From positions 1 to 64,000 of the forward strand of contig NZ_MUBK01000017.1 of NCBI RefSeq assembly GCF_002127545.1: a stretch of 64,000 nucleotides of DNA, given 5' to 3'. Position numbers and translations under genes: made by a program. This document shows, piece after piece, positions 1 to 10,937 of the stretch. The notes under the pieces are model-generated. The model searched no databases and was not told the DNA's origin. It saw nothing but the letters and a program-made list of their open reading frames with translations. Origin of the DNA: Xenorhabdus beddingii (GTDB taxonomy: Bacteria; Pseudomonadota; Gammaproteobacteria; Enterobacterales; Enterobacteriaceae). The number at the start of each line of letters is the position of its first letter. Positions within the stretch are counted from its first letter, which is position 1.

Positions 1-158
1 TCGTGTGTCAGGTATGCGGATATAGCGCCAATGCCGATATCAACGGTGCACGTAACATTTTAGCGGCAGGACATGTCGTGCTTGCCTGTGGAGGGAGGGT
101 GCAGTCAGGCCGCCCGTTGAAGCAGGAACCCACCGAGGCGAGTCAGGCCCCGGTCTGA
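1..158 (+). CDS. tnpB: TnpB (IS200/IS605-family accessory nuclease), C-terminal end only
   Basis: The frame starting at base 3 is open from the window edge to a TGA at 156-158. It reads CxxC...[18 protein letters not shown], the zinc-finger and RuvC-III end typical of IS605-type OrfB/TnpB proteins. TnpB is an RNA-guided DNA nuclease made by IS200/IS605 elements. Only about 51 residues are visible, so I cannot say whether the rest of the gene is intact. The typical right-end hairpin of such an element follows directly, which supports the assignment. Confidence is high for the family and low for function. Confidence 0.85.
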   Translation, partial: VCQVCGYSANADINGARNILAAGHVVLACGGRVQSGRPLKQEPTEASQAPV

Positions 159-202
159 ACGCGGTAGGGATCCCCGTCTTTTAGGACGGGGAGGATGTCA
201 AG
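159..202 (+). mobile_element. Right end of IS200/IS605-type element, with hairpin
   Basis: Directly after the tnpB stop lies a subterminal hairpin: CCCCGTC at 172-178 pairs with GACGGGG at 185-191 around a TTTTAG loop, and GAGGATGTCAAG follows. This arrangement is typical of the right end of IS605-group elements. In such elements the RNA that guides TnpB overlaps the 3' end of tnpB and the right end, so this stretch is probably also the scaffold end of an omega RNA (inference). Similarity to MdaB stops at about 204, which places the element boundary near 202-204. Confidence 0.75.
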
Positions 203-496
203 AAAAGGATAGTAAACGCTATCAACGCCTTTTCCTTCAAAAAATTGTTCGGGGTCTTCAAACGATTCCAGTGGTGCATTCCAGGTCACTGGAAACATAT
301 AAGTCTTGTCTTGTACCAGACCGCCAGAATCATATTTTTTTCTAGGATCATTGCGGGTTCTTCCATCATTTTTAAATAACGAACTATGGCCCGCACTAAA
401 AACTTCATCAACGTATTTTTTTAAAATCCACGGGGCTTCCATCCCCCAACCCGGCATCTGATAAATAATGCTATCCGCCCAAAGAAATTTATCCAG
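203..496 (-). pseudogene. mdaB: mdaB remnant (NADPH:quinone reductase), truncated at both ends
   Basis: The minus-strand frame encodes a run recognisable as the middle of MdaB: FLWADSIIYQMPGW, then APWILKKYVDEVF, DGRTRNDP and GSGGLVQ-like and TWNAP motifs. MdaB is a flavodoxin-fold FAD-dependent NADPH:quinone oxidoreductase of about 193 residues. Only about 96 residues remain. The first 55 or so residues are missing, and the protein end is replaced at base 204 by the IS605-type right end. The apparent GTG start at 532 lies inside a terminator hairpin, so this is not an expressed short gene. The GSGGLVQ position reads DSGGLVQ here. Confidence 0.8.
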
Positions 497-521
497 CATA
501 AATCCATCGCAGGGAAATAAC

Positions 522-551
522 AAAAAATCCACGCCATGGCGTGGATTTTTT
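522..551. terminator. Perfect-palindrome bidirectional terminator after ychF
   Basis: Bases 522-551 form a 30-bp perfect palindrome: six A, TCCACGCC, ATGGCGTGGA and a closing T run. Read on the minus strand it follows the ychF stop by 25 bases and ends in a T tract, which fits an intrinsic terminator. It is equally stable in the other direction. Confidence 0.8.
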
Positions 552-576
552 GGGTGCCCGAAGACAAAAGAAACGA

Positions 577-1668
577 TTAAACGTTAAACAAGAAGTTCAT
601 GACATCACCATCTTTAACGATATATTCTTTTCCTTCTGCGCGCATCTTGCCGGCTTCTTTCGCGCCTTGCTCACCTTTGTAAGTGATAAAATCGTCAAAC
701 GCGATGGTTTGGGCACGGATAAAGCCTTTTTCAAAGTCAGTGTGGATCTTGCCCGCCGCCTGTGGAGCGGTTGCACCGACAGGAATAGTCCAGGCACGTA
801 CTTCTTTCACGCCCGCAGTAAAGTAGGTTTGCAGGTTCAGCAGTTGGTAGCCCGCGCGAATAACACGGTTCAGGCCCGGCTCTTCCAGCCCCAGCTCAGC
901 CATGAATTCTTCACGGTCGGCATCTTCCAGTTCTGCGATATCCGCTTCAATGGCAGCACAAACAGGAACAACAACCGAACCTTCGTTTTCCGCAATGGCA
1001 CGGACGGTATCAAGGTGTGGGTTATTCTCAAAGCCATCTTCATTGACGTTGGCAATGTACATGGTGGGTTTCAGGGTCAGGAAACTCAGGTAACGGATCA
1101 CCGCTTTTTCTTCTGCGCTCAGGTCTAAAGCGCGCAGCATACCGGCTTGTTCAAGGTGAGGAAGGCATTTCTCCAAAACGTCCAGTTCTGCCTTGGCGTC
1201 TTTATCGCCACCTTTGGCTTTCTTCTGTACACGCTGGATGGCGCGTTCGCAGGTATCCAAATCAGACAGCGCCAGTTCGGTGTTGATAACATCAATGTCA
1301 GAAGCAGGATCAACCTGACCAGAAACGTGAATGATATTGTCGTTTTCAAAGCAGCGTACCACATGGCCGATAGCTTCTGTTTCACGGATGTTGGTCAGAA
1401 ATTGGTTGCCCAGACCTTCACCTTTCGAAGCCCCTTTTACCAGACCCGCAATGTCCACGAATTCCATCGTGGTTGGCAGTATGCGCTGGGGTTTGACAAT
1501 CTCAGCCAATTGGTCAAGACGTGGGTCTGGCATCGGCACAACGCCTGTGTTTGGCTCGATAGTGCAAAACGGGAAGTTTGCTGCTTCGATACCTGCTTTG
1601 GTCAGCGCATTGAATAATGTAGATTTCCCAACGTTAGGCAGGCCAACGATACCGCATTTGAATCCCAT
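577..1668 (-). CDS. ychF: Redox-responsive ATPase YchF (OLA1 family P-loop protein)
   Basis: A 363-residue protein, the usual length for YchF. The Walker A motif GLPNVGKST lies at residues 9-17. The nucleotide-specificity motif reads NVNED in place of the canonical NKxD, which in this family goes with ATP rather than GTP preference. The last 85 or so residues form a TGS domain. YchF binds ribosomes and takes part in translation and oxidative-stress responses. An AAGGTG ribosome site precedes the ATG at 1668. It lies downstream of pth in the same direction, as in E. coli, with a gap of 111 bases. Confidence 0.97.
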   Translation of the reverse strand: MGFKCGIVGLPNVGKSTLFNALTKAGIEAANFPFCTIEPNTGVVPMPDPRLDQLAEIVKPQRILPTTMEFVDIAGLVKGASKGEGLGNQFLTNIRETEAIGHVVRCFENDNIIHVSGQVDPASDIDVINTELALSDLDTCERAIQRVQKKAKGGDKDAKAELDVLEKCLPHLEQAGMLRALDLSAEEKAVIRYLSFLTLKPTMYIANVNEDGFENNPHLDTVRAIAENEGSVVVPVCAAIEADIAELEDADREEFMAELGLEEPGLNRVIRAGYQLLNLQTYFTAGVKEVRAWTIPVGATAPQAAGKIHTDFEKGFIRAQTIAFDDFITYKGEQGAKEAGKMRAEGKEYIVKDGDVMNFLFNV

Positions 1669-1779
1669 AAATTTATCACCTTAGATCACTTATAAACCAA
1701 CGGACATATGCCTGTCGGTGAGTTATACAAAATTGGCGCCATTATACACGCAATAATCGGCTGTGCCACGCACTCCCAG

Positions 1780-2370
1780 CTAGGCGCTGGCTTTAAAGGC
1801 ATGTAGGCGGTTAATCGCCTTGGACATACCATCTTTGATAAGGATGTCAGTACAGCGCAATGCTTCATCAATGGCATCGTCAATCAGTTTTTGCTCACTG
1901 GCAGGAGGCTTGCCAAGCACAAAACCCACGACTTTGCTCTTGTCACCCGGATGGCCGATACCAACACGCAAGCGATGAAAGTTGGGGTTATTGCCGAATT
2001 TATTTTGGATGTCTTTCAAACCATTATGACCGCCATTGCTGCCACCCAATTTCATTTTTGCCACGCCGGGCGGTAGGTCCAGTTCATCATGGGCCACCAG
2101 AATCTCGTCTGGTTGGATGCGGTAGAATCCTGCCAGGGCAAGGACTGATTTACCACTGAGGTTCATGAACGTCGCCGGTACTAGCAGGCGAATATCTTGC
2201 CCACTGACGTTGATGCGGGCGGTATAGCCAAAAAATTTACTCTCTTCTTTCAGAGACTGGTTATGGCGTTGTGCTAACAAATCGACAAACCATGCTCCGG
2301 CATTATGTCTGGTCTGTGCATATTCAGCTCCAGGATTTGCCAGGCCAACGATTAATTTTATGTTACTCAC
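1780..2370 (-). CDS. pth: Peptidyl-tRNA hydrolase
   Basis: A 196-residue protein that cleaves the ester bond of peptidyl-tRNA released from stalled ribosomes, recycling tRNA. Family motifs are visible: [11 protein letters not shown] near the N-terminus (Asn12), catalytic His22 in [20 protein letters not shown] around residues 94-102 with the supporting Asp, and the [10 protein letters not shown] helix. The start is a GTG at 2370, as in E. coli pth. Gene order pth-ychF, with ychH divergent, matches the enterobacterial arrangement. Confidence 0.98.
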   Translation of the reverse strand: MSNIKLIVGLANPGAEYAQTRHNAGAWFVDLLAQRHNQSLKEESKFFGYTARINVSGQDIRLLVPATFMNLSGKSVLALAGFYRIQPDEILVAHDELDLPPGVAKMKLGGSNGGHNGLKDIQNKFGNNPNFHRLRVGIGHPGDKSKVVGFVLGKPPASEQKLIDDAIDEALRCTDILIKDGMSKAINRLHAFKASA

Positions 2371-2654
2371 TGTTTAGATTCGCTTATTGGCAATAGAACA
2401 AAAGGGGGATAGTTTACCGATCTCAAGGCTTGAGTACAAAACTCATTAATCGTGTTCTTAATAAATCTTATTTCAATAAAATGTAAAATATTAGGTCTAA
2501 ATTTATACAGCTTGTGATCAAGGCCGCAATAACCTTTTAAATTTAAAGGCTATAATCAATATACAAAGAAGATAGTGACTTTCGTGCTTTTGAGTTCGTG
2601 GTTTTTACGCATTGGCGTTCACAAAGCGTTCACAAAAAGTATTGGAGGTGGGTT

Positions 2655-2930
2655 ATGGGACGTAAACAAGCGTTTATTTTCGGTAATATTCTCATGGGAT
2701 TGGGAATGGCGGCGATGCTTATCAGTTTAGCTTATATATTATTCAGCCACATTTTCAATTTTGGGTATTCAGAATTACTTTCAGGCAGTGCATTAATGGG
2801 ATTATTCCTCGGTGCATTTATTTGGCTGGCTGGCGCCAGTGTGGGTGGCCGGGAACAGGTTACTGACAAATATTGGTGGCTGAAAAATTACGATGCGCGT
2901 TATCGCCGTAAAAAACATCGGCATTCGTAA
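2655..2930 (+). CDS. ychH: YchH-like stress-associated membrane protein
   Basis: A 91-residue protein with two hydrophobic segments, about residues 6-30 and 43-61. The conserved tail contains WLAGASVGG, EQVTDKYWW and a basic RRKKHRHS end, all characteristic of YchH (E. coli 92 residues). The ATG at 2655 is chosen because GGAGGTGGG sits just upstream. A longer in-frame start at 2598 lacks a ribosome site and family similarity. E. coli ychH is CRP-controlled. A TGTGA half-site occurs at 2513-2517 here, but the second half is poor, so this is only a hint. Confidence 0.9.
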   Translation: MGRKQAFIFGNILMGLGMAAMLISLAYILFSHIFNFGYSELLSGSALMGLFLGAFIWLAGASVGGREQVTDKYWWLKNYDARYRRKKHRHS

Positions 2931-3047
2931 TTATTTCATGGGGTCTTTGACATAACTTGTTTTAAATAAACTGTCTTAAATAGATTGTGTTACATAAATT
3001 GTTGCATGTAGACGTGCTTCACAGATAAAAATTCTTCAATGAGTAGA

Positions 3048-3079
3048 GAATAAGGCGGCAATGTATTACCGCCTTATTC
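3048..3079. terminator. Hairpin terminator between ychH and the autotransporter gene
   Basis: GAATAAGGCGG at 3048-3058 pairs perfectly with CCGCCTTATTC at 3069-3079 around a 10-base loop. It lies between two convergent genes, ychH (ends 2930) and the esterase gene (ends 3135), and may serve both. T-richness after the stem is modest. Confidence 0.65.
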
Positions 3080-3134
3080 TTGCTTGTTAATTTCCTTTCG
3101 CATTTTTCCCTCAGCTTACCCAAAGTTAGCTATC

Positions 3135-5108
3135 TCAAAAACTGACATTGAAACCGAAGCTGAAATTATAGTTATTATCCGGGGAATTGTCGCTTTTTTC
3201 ATGTGATACGGCGGTGAATGCATGAAAATTATTGGTCAAATTGGCATTAACCCCAACCGTGTATTGAACGTGGTTTCTATCCTGTTTTTGTCCCGGTTGG
3301 ACAAAACTGGTTTTGGTCCAATTGATTGCGCTGCGAACAGTATAGCTCTCGTCATCGAATTGATGATTGAACAGAATAGAGGCATAAGGATTGAAACGCC
3401 CCAATTGAGTATCCACCCGCCAACCGATAGAACCCACTTTGGAATTATAGCGCTGTTCTCCAAAATGCATGGACGTACTATTTTTGCCTGATTCACGATA
3501 GCCATTGATAGTTCCTTTGTCCCAGGCATACTGCACGATTGGGCTGGTGGACAAATAGGGGGTGACAGGGATATTCCAGCCTGCGGTAATATGGGCTCCC
3601 CACTGTTTACCTGTGGTTGAACCCGTCTCTCTGCGGGTGGCACTGCCAAGCTGGATGGCACGGGTCAGGCTGTCATAGTGGGTGCGTGAATAATGCAAAT
3701 CACCATTCACCCAGCCGTTGTCATCGTAATTCCATTGTGTATAAGCTGTCACGACATGAGCCGTGGCTGAATAACTGAAATTAGAGGTTGCATCCTGTTC
3801 ATTTCGATAACGTGAAAGGGTGACGCCTAATAGTAGATTATCAGTCAGTTGATAATCGCTACCCAATACGAGGGTCGTATTGTTATTGCCGGTATAACCG
3901 CCGAATACGCCTATTTTTCCTTGGGCATGATGGCCATTGCGAAGTTGTTGCAAATGTCCATCAAGTGAGCTGAGCGTGTTTGTGACGGGAATTCGATTGA
4001 TAGAGTTTAAGGCTATCACTTGTAGCGGGGCGTTATAGATCGACATAATGTACTGACCGATTATCTTATGTGCCGCCGGTGTCGGGTGAAATTCATCAGA
4101 AAACAAGTATGACTGGCTGTTATCAAAATCGGGATCGGAAGAAGAGCAATGCATGGCAGCAAACAGGTCTGGTGGACAGGCATAGCCCAGAGTATTGGAG
4201 AAACCATAAATGGTGGGATTCTCAATCACTTCCCGTAATAAGCCGTTGATATCAGCACGCAGGATATTACCATCACCAAGCTGTTCGTCTTCCTTTCGGT
4301 TGAACTCATCAGAAAATTCGGAAGCCATTTTGCTATTTTTATTATAGGCATCAAGTAGTTGACGGTAAACTTCTTTCGCTTTATTGGGGTCTTGGGGAGA
4401 GTTTTTGTCGGCAATCTGTTTAAAAACGCCTTCGATAATTTTATTCCGGTATTCGTTATTTGGGGTAGGGTATTTGTTGATGGCTTGATGAACTTGTTTT
4501 ATCGTATTATCGATCTCTTTCTTAGGTAGTCCTTTTTTTTCCAAAGCCGCCCGAAGTACGGCCTCTAAAATTTTTGGTGTTATACCCACATCGGGAACAT
4601 TAGGTACAATGACCAATCCTGCCCCAGCCTTAAGAAGTTTATTGACCTGCGATGCGGCGTCGGCGGCGCCATAATTGATAAAATGTTCCTTGCCACCACT
4701 TGCAAACTGTTTCAGGGCATAGGCAATATTATTGCCCCCCACCCAATGTATGTACACACCATTAGGATCAGCCCGTCCAGAGTGAGCTTTCAGATAATCA
4801 TCAAGTTGTTTTTCCGTGGAATTAACAAAAAAATCCGAGGGATCTCCTGCACCATTAGTCGTAGCCCCTCCATACGCATAATTAGTACCACCACGTTCAG
4901 ATGGGATTAATTTTTTTCCAGTGAGTTTGTCTGCTATATACTCATCATAGAGTTCGGAGTCTTTTCCATCTGTTGTAAATCTCCCAATATTTCCCCCATC
5001 ACTTAAACTATCACCAAAAACATAAACATTATTGTAGGCATGGACATGGGTAGTAAAACTTAATAAGCATGCTGCTGTGGCGGGGATTAAAAAAAGTGCT
5101 CTTTTCAT
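3135..5108 (-). CDS. GDSL-esterase/lipase autotransporter, copy 1
   Basis: A 657-residue classical (type V) autotransporter with three parts. A signal peptide covers residues 1-24 (MKRALFLIPATAACLLSF, then THVHA). A GDSL hydrolase passenger carries block I FGDSLSDGG with nucleophile Ser34, GGNN for block III, and DEFHPTPAAHK supplying the catalytic Asp and His. The C-terminal beta-barrel of about 270 residues ends in the outer-membrane signature FSFGFNVSF. Relatives are EstA of Pseudomonas and ApeE of Salmonella, which are surface esterases. The expected substrate is acyl esters or lipids at the cell surface (inference). GGAGA lies upstream of the ATG. It is a tandem paralogue of the next gene and transcribed the same way, 284 bases apart. 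Confidence 0.93.
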   Translation of the reverse strand: MKRALFLIPATAACLLSFTTHVHAYNNVYVFGDSLSDGGNIGRFTTDGKDSELYDEYIADKLTGKKLIPSERGGTNYAYGGATTNGAGDPSDFFVNSTEKQLDDYLKAHSGRADPNGVYIHWVGGNNIAYALKQFASGGKEHFINYGAADAASQVNKLLKAGAGLVIVPNVPDVGITPKILEAVLRAALEKKGLPKKEIDNTIKQVHQAINKYPTPNNEYRNKIIEGVFKQIADKNSPQDPNKAKEVYRQLLDAYNKNSKMASEFSDEFNRKEDEQLGDGNILRADINGLLREVIENPTIYGFSNTLGYACPPDLFAAMHCSSSDPDFDNSQSYLFSDEFHPTPAAHKIIGQYIMSIYNAPLQVIALNSINRIPVTNTLSSLDGHLQQLRNGHHAQGKIGVFGGYTGNNNTTLVLGSDYQLTDNLLLGVTLSRYRNEQDATSNFSYSATAHVVTAYTQWNYDDNGWVNGDLHYSRTHYDSLTRAIQLGSATRRETGSTTGKQWGAHITAGWNIPVTPYLSTSPIVQYAWDKGTINGYRESGKNSTSMHFGEQRYNSKVGSIGWRVDTQLGRFNPYASILFNHQFDDESYTVRSAINWTKTSFVQPGQKQDRNHVQYTVGVNANLTNNFHAFTAVSHEKSDNSPDNNYNFSFGFNVSF

Positions 5109-5297
5109 TTTTTTCTCCGGGAAAAAATAGTTCGCTATTTTTATGTCAGCCCAACACCATGAATTAAAAATAAATTTTCTTATCTATATTATTTGGTTGC
5201 AGGCTGATTTCATCCTGATACTACTTTTGTCTACCTATATGGAAGTTCAACCTGATGTTAAAATGTGTCTGCGAATGCTCAATGGAGAGAAAATAAA

Positions 5298-5329
5298 AAC
5301 GCAAGGCAGTAGGATGATTGCCTTGCGTT
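5298..5329 (-). terminator. Intrinsic terminator after autotransporter copy 2
   Basis: AACGCAAGGCA at 5298-5308 pairs perfectly with TGCCTTGCGTT at 5319-5329. Read on the minus strand the stem is followed by a TTTTATTTT tract. It therefore terminates the upstream copy and implies that copy 1 has its own promoter in the remaining 190 bases. Confidence 0.8.
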
Positions 5330-5392
5330 GCTTATCGAGGGTCTATTTCTGTTTTTTAGAAGGTCAATTTACATCGATTTATTGCGACAGAA

Positions 5393-7336
5393 TTAGAAAC
5401 TGGCGTTAATACCTAAACTGAAATTGTAGTTAGGATCTTGAGCACTGCCGTCATGACGAGTGACGGAAGCAAATCCACGCAGGTTATTGAAGAGTTTCGC
5501 GTTCACGCCGACGGTGTATTGGCGCCAGTTGGTGCTCTGTTTGCCACTCTCCTGCACAAAAGAAGTTTCGCTGGAATTAATCGCACCGCTCAGTTTATAG
5601 TGGGTATCACCAAATTGGTGATTGAACTGGATGGAGGCGTAAGGATTGAAGCGTCCCAGATGGGTATCCACCCGCCAGCCCACGGTTCCCACTTCAGACG
5701 TATAGTTTTGATCACCAAAATGCATGGAAGCGCTGCTGTTATCGGGTTCACGATAGCCATCAACTTCACCTTTGCTCCAGGCATACTGTACGATTGGGCT
5801 GGTGCTCAGATAGCTGGTGACAGGGATATCCCAACCTGCGGCAATACGCGCTCCCCATTGTTTACCTGTGGTTGAACCCGTTTCTCTGCGGGTGGCTTCA
5901 CCAAGCTGGATGGAACGGGTCAGGCTATCATAGTGGGTACGTGAATAATGCAGGTCGCCACTCAGCCAGCCGTTGCGGTAGTAATTCCACAATGTGTAGG
6001 CTGTCAGAACATGGCCACGGCCTGCATAAGTGAAGTCAGCCGCCGGCGTGCGTTCATCTTTATAGTTAGAGTACATGCCACCCAACAGCAGGTTATCCAG
6101 CAACTGATAATCGCCACCCAGGGTAAAGGTTTTGTTCTGGCTGCCCGTGTAGCCACCAAAAATACCGATCTTACCCTGTTCATTGCCGCCGTTGCGCAGT
6201 TGTTGCAGGTGACCGTCAAGGGAAGAGAGCGCACTTTTAACCGGCGCACGGTTAACCTGATTCAGGGTCATGACCTGAAATGGCGCATTGTAAATAGAGA
6301 CAATATATTGACCCATTATCTTGTGTCCCAACGGCGTTGGGTGGAAATCATCAGAGAATAGGAACTGTTTGTCTTTGGTAAATCCTGAATCGTTGGAGGA
6401 GCATTTATCGGCGCTTTTGCCTTGTTCACAGGCATAACCTAACGTGTTTTGGATGCCATAAATAGTCGGATTTTCTATAACTTCTTTCAGCAAGCCATTG
6501 ATATCAGCGCGTAGGATATTGCCACCATGTTTGCTGATTTTTTTATCGACTAAATCGTTATAAGTGTTAGTGCGTTCTGAAGCCTCTTTGCTGATTTTTC
6601 CATAGCCTTCTGTGAGTTCTTTTTCAATCGCTTCAGCAGAAGCCCCCGGAATTAATTTCGCCCCTTTTTCTGCCAGCCCATGGAAAACTTTTTTTAATGC
6701 AAAATCACGCGCTGCCCCATTGGGGATTTCATATTTATTAATTTCTGCATGAATGCCTTGTAAAATAAGGTTGACATTATCTTCGGGGATACCTTTGCTT
6801 TTCAATCCTTCTTTTATCATGTTTTCCATCAGCTTAGGTGTTATTCCTACATTAGGAACGTTAGGCACGATAATCAGTCCGGCACCTTTTTCGATCAGTT
6901 CATTAATTTGATTGGCTGCTGCGGTCGCGCTGGTATTAACAATGTTATAACCCTGCCGAGGATCTTTCTGACCAGCAATGAGGGCGTAGGCAAGGTCATT
7001 ACCACCTACCCAATGAATATAGATGGCATTGGAGTCGGCTTGCTGATCATGAGCATTCAGGTAGGCTTCTACTTGTTGTCTGGTATTTTTCCCGCCTTTA
7101 ATGTATTCAAGAGCTGTCGCCCCACCCTGAGCATAGTTAGCACCATCCTTTATGCCTATGAGTTGACCAATATAGTCATAATATAACTTACTGGTTGTAC
7201 CATCTGAGGTATATCTTGTTTTACCATCGGTCAGGCTATCACCGATATCCACGAGCTTGTCATAAGCATTGGCATTAGAAATGGCATTGATTGAAAGCGC
7301 TAACAGTGCAGGTGTGAATAAAAATGCCTTTTTCAT
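5393..7336 (-). CDS. GDSL-esterase/lipase autotransporter, copy 2
   Basis: A 647-residue paralogue of copy 1 with the same plan: signal peptide residues 1-24 (cleavage after SNANA), then GDSLTDG with nucleophile Ser34. GGND follows at the oxyanion block and DDFHPTPLGHK at the Asp/His block, and the beta-barrel ends in FSLGINASF. The start at 7336 is preferred over an ATG six bases earlier because AAGGAG is seven bases from the former and only one from the latter. The passengers of the two copies differ considerably while parts of the barrel are nearly identical at DNA level, as expected of an older duplication with later exchange. Confidence 0.93.
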   Translation of the reverse strand: MKKAFLFTPALLALSINAISNANAYDKLVDIGDSLTDGKTRYTSDGTTSKLYYDYIGQLIGIKDGANYAQGGATALEYIKGGKNTRQQVEAYLNAHDQQADSNAIYIHWVGGNDLAYALIAGQKDPRQGYNIVNTSATAAANQINELIEKGAGLIIVPNVPNVGITPKLMENMIKEGLKSKGIPEDNVNLILQGIHAEINKYEIPNGAARDFALKKVFHGLAEKGAKLIPGASAEAIEKELTEGYGKISKEASERTNTYNDLVDKKISKHGGNILRADINGLLKEVIENPTIYGIQNTLGYACEQGKSADKCSSNDSGFTKDKQFLFSDDFHPTPLGHKIMGQYIVSIYNAPFQVMTLNQVNRAPVKSALSSLDGHLQQLRNGGNEQGKIGIFGGYTGSQNKTFTLGGDYQLLDNLLLGGMYSNYKDERTPAADFTYAGRGHVLTAYTLWNYYRNGWLSGDLHYSRTHYDSLTRSIQLGEATRRETGSTTGKQWGARIAAGWDIPVTSYLSTSPIVQYAWSKGEVDGYREPDNSSASMHFGDQNYTSEVGTVGWRVDTHLGRFNPYASIQFNHQFGDTHYKLSGAINSSETSFVQESGKQSTNWRQYTVGVNAKLFNNLRGFASVTRHDGSAQDPNYNFSLGINASF

Positions 7337-8007
7337 TGGCATTCTCCTTAAGAAGTTGTTTTTGTTATTAATCAGCCTCTCGTCTCTGCATAAAAAGCAT
7401 TCTGAGACGCTGAGTGTTTGGTTATTTAAGTCAATAAATATCAGGCAGTTAACTTCATGATCATGGCTGCCAGCAATTAAGTATGGTTCCCTGTTATCGA
7501 TATTCCATGTTGCTGCTGATTTTTTATAAATAATGTGATGTCAGAATACCCAATGCTTGAAGACTTCCTAAAATAGTCTGATGAATACTCACTCGTAAGT
7601 TAGTAGATTCAGACTAAAAAGCGCTGACTTTATTTTTAATACTGGTTGCAAATATATTAGATAAATTTATTTTTCAAGTTAGGAGATAATACCTGTCTAT
7701 TGATACAATTTTGTGACGCGAGAAAATGAAAAAACCTGTCGCCATCAGGTTTTCAGCAGGTTAGCAGCAACAATTCAATGACACCAGCATTGTGAAAGGG
7801 TTTGATAACTGGACGTACCAGATGGTTTGGCGTGTTGGTGAGAAATTAATTTCAGTCTGAATGTAAATTCATCATTTTTCTTTATTAAGAAAAATTCACG
7901 ATAACTTAGTTAAATTGTTGATAATATTAATTATTAACTCAGTTTTTCTATTTATCGATGTTATTAGTTATTAATAAAATAGTAAACCAGGTATATAAAA
8001 TAAACAG
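7337..8007. other. AT-rich intergenic region upstream of autotransporter copy 2
   Basis: About 670 bases with no convincing gene. It must hold the promoter of the autotransporter gene. A short hairpin (AAAACCTG at 7731-7738 with CAGGTTTT at 7746-7753) is present. An open stretch of 32 codons after a TAG, ending at 7860, encodes a tryptophan-rich tail (GFDNWTYQMVWRVGEKLISV). This could be the 3' end of a lost gene, but I do not recognise it. Confidence 0.5.
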
Positions 8008-8043
8008 AAAACCCCGTTACTGCGGATGCAGTAACGGGGTTTT
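8008..8043. terminator. Strong terminator after prs
   Basis: A perfect 16-bp stem, AAAACCCCGTTACTGC at 8008-8023 with GCAGTAACGGGGTTTT at 8028-8043, and a GGAT loop. On the minus strand it lies 67 bases after the prs stop and ends in T. The symmetric A/T flanks make it bidirectional. Confidence 0.9.
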
Positions 8044-8109
8044 GCAAGCAATGCGTTATTTAATCATTTGAATAAGTTAGCGCTTAATATTTACGCTAAG
8101 GCTTAAACA

Positions 8110-10023
<1,914 letters not shown>

Positions 10024-10024
<1 letters not shown>

Positions 10025-10641
10025 TATTGAGTCGTCCAGTTATCCATCTTTAGCTTTATGCGGTTTTTTCCTTGAGTCAGCTCCAGGCGATTGGGTAAGG
10101 CTGGGATCGTCGAGGTATCATATCCCTGATAATTGACCTGCCATCTTTCCCCTTTTTTTCGGTCACTGACGGATTTAAGCAGGTAATTGGCGTCGAGCTG
10201 AAAATCTTTGGCATCACCGGGCAAACCAATCATCCAACTTTTAAGATTATCCAGCGGGATATTCATATTGGTAAGCTGATAAATTAAAGATTCAGGGTCA
10301 TCACTGAGGTACTTCTTACCATTATTGTCAGTGAGCTGAACGCTGTTTGGCTCAACGAATAATTCCAATTCTGTCGTACCCAAGGGATTTAGCAGCAGTA
10401 ATTTATAATTGTCAGGTGAATATTGTTGCCAGAAAAAACGAGCATAAACTTTTTTTTCATCTGCCAGATAAGCAAAAGCGCCTCTGGTCTGGTAATGCTC
10501 CAGCTTTTGCAGTTGCTGTTTGCGGGCATGCCATTGCGGGCTATCCGCTGAACCGGTGCCTGTGAGCGGTTGTGTGACGGTACAGGCAGTCAGTAAGACA
10601 CCGGAAAGGGGAAGCAGGCGGAAAAAAGAAAATATTTTCAT
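10024..10641 (-). CDS. lolB: Outer-membrane lipoprotein receptor LolB
   Basis: A 205-residue lipoprotein with a signal peptide ending in the lipobox LLTAC (Cys20). The following Thr fits outer-membrane sorting. LolB accepts lipoproteins from LolA and inserts them into the outer membrane. The conserved RGAFAYL...ARFFWQQY and TTELEL segments of the LolB fold are present. The start at 10641 is chosen because it places the lipobox correctly and AAGGG precedes it. An in-frame ATG at 10743 would put 34 non-signal residues in front. The gene is divergent from hemA, as in E. coli. Confidence 0.95.
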
Positions 10642-10937
10642 ACGGTAACCCTTGGCAATAGGAGAGTTTGACACTGGCAATTCATTGGGAAATTTTTTGA
10701 GCAATCTATTGGTAGAGGATGTGCCATCCAAGTTTATAATCAAGGGACTAATTTAGCGAAAATTTGGTAAGAATTCTCAAATAAATTATCGGATAACTGT
10801 CTGATTGACTTTTATTGCATTGACGCATCAAGTAAAATGCCCAGCCAATGAGAGTCCTTATGAAGGGTGTGAGTTTATGAGAATAGTTATTAATATCATC
10901 ATGAATCTGATCCCCGTGATAACTCAACGCAGTTAAC

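Noticed and set aside
143-532. 129-residue minus-strand reading frame as a real short gene
   Set aside because: Its GTG start lies inside the ychF terminator palindrome and its last 20 residues are read through the IS605 right end; only the mdaB-like middle is meaningful, so it is listed as a pseudogene.
5143-5409. 88-residue plus-strand frame between the autotransporters
   Set aside because: It spans a terminator hairpin, runs into the 3' end of the neighbouring gene and has no family resemblance.
10744-10937. Specific hemA promoter
   Set aside because: Several TTGA and TAAAAT-like hexamers occur but none has acceptable spacing, so no site is claimed.
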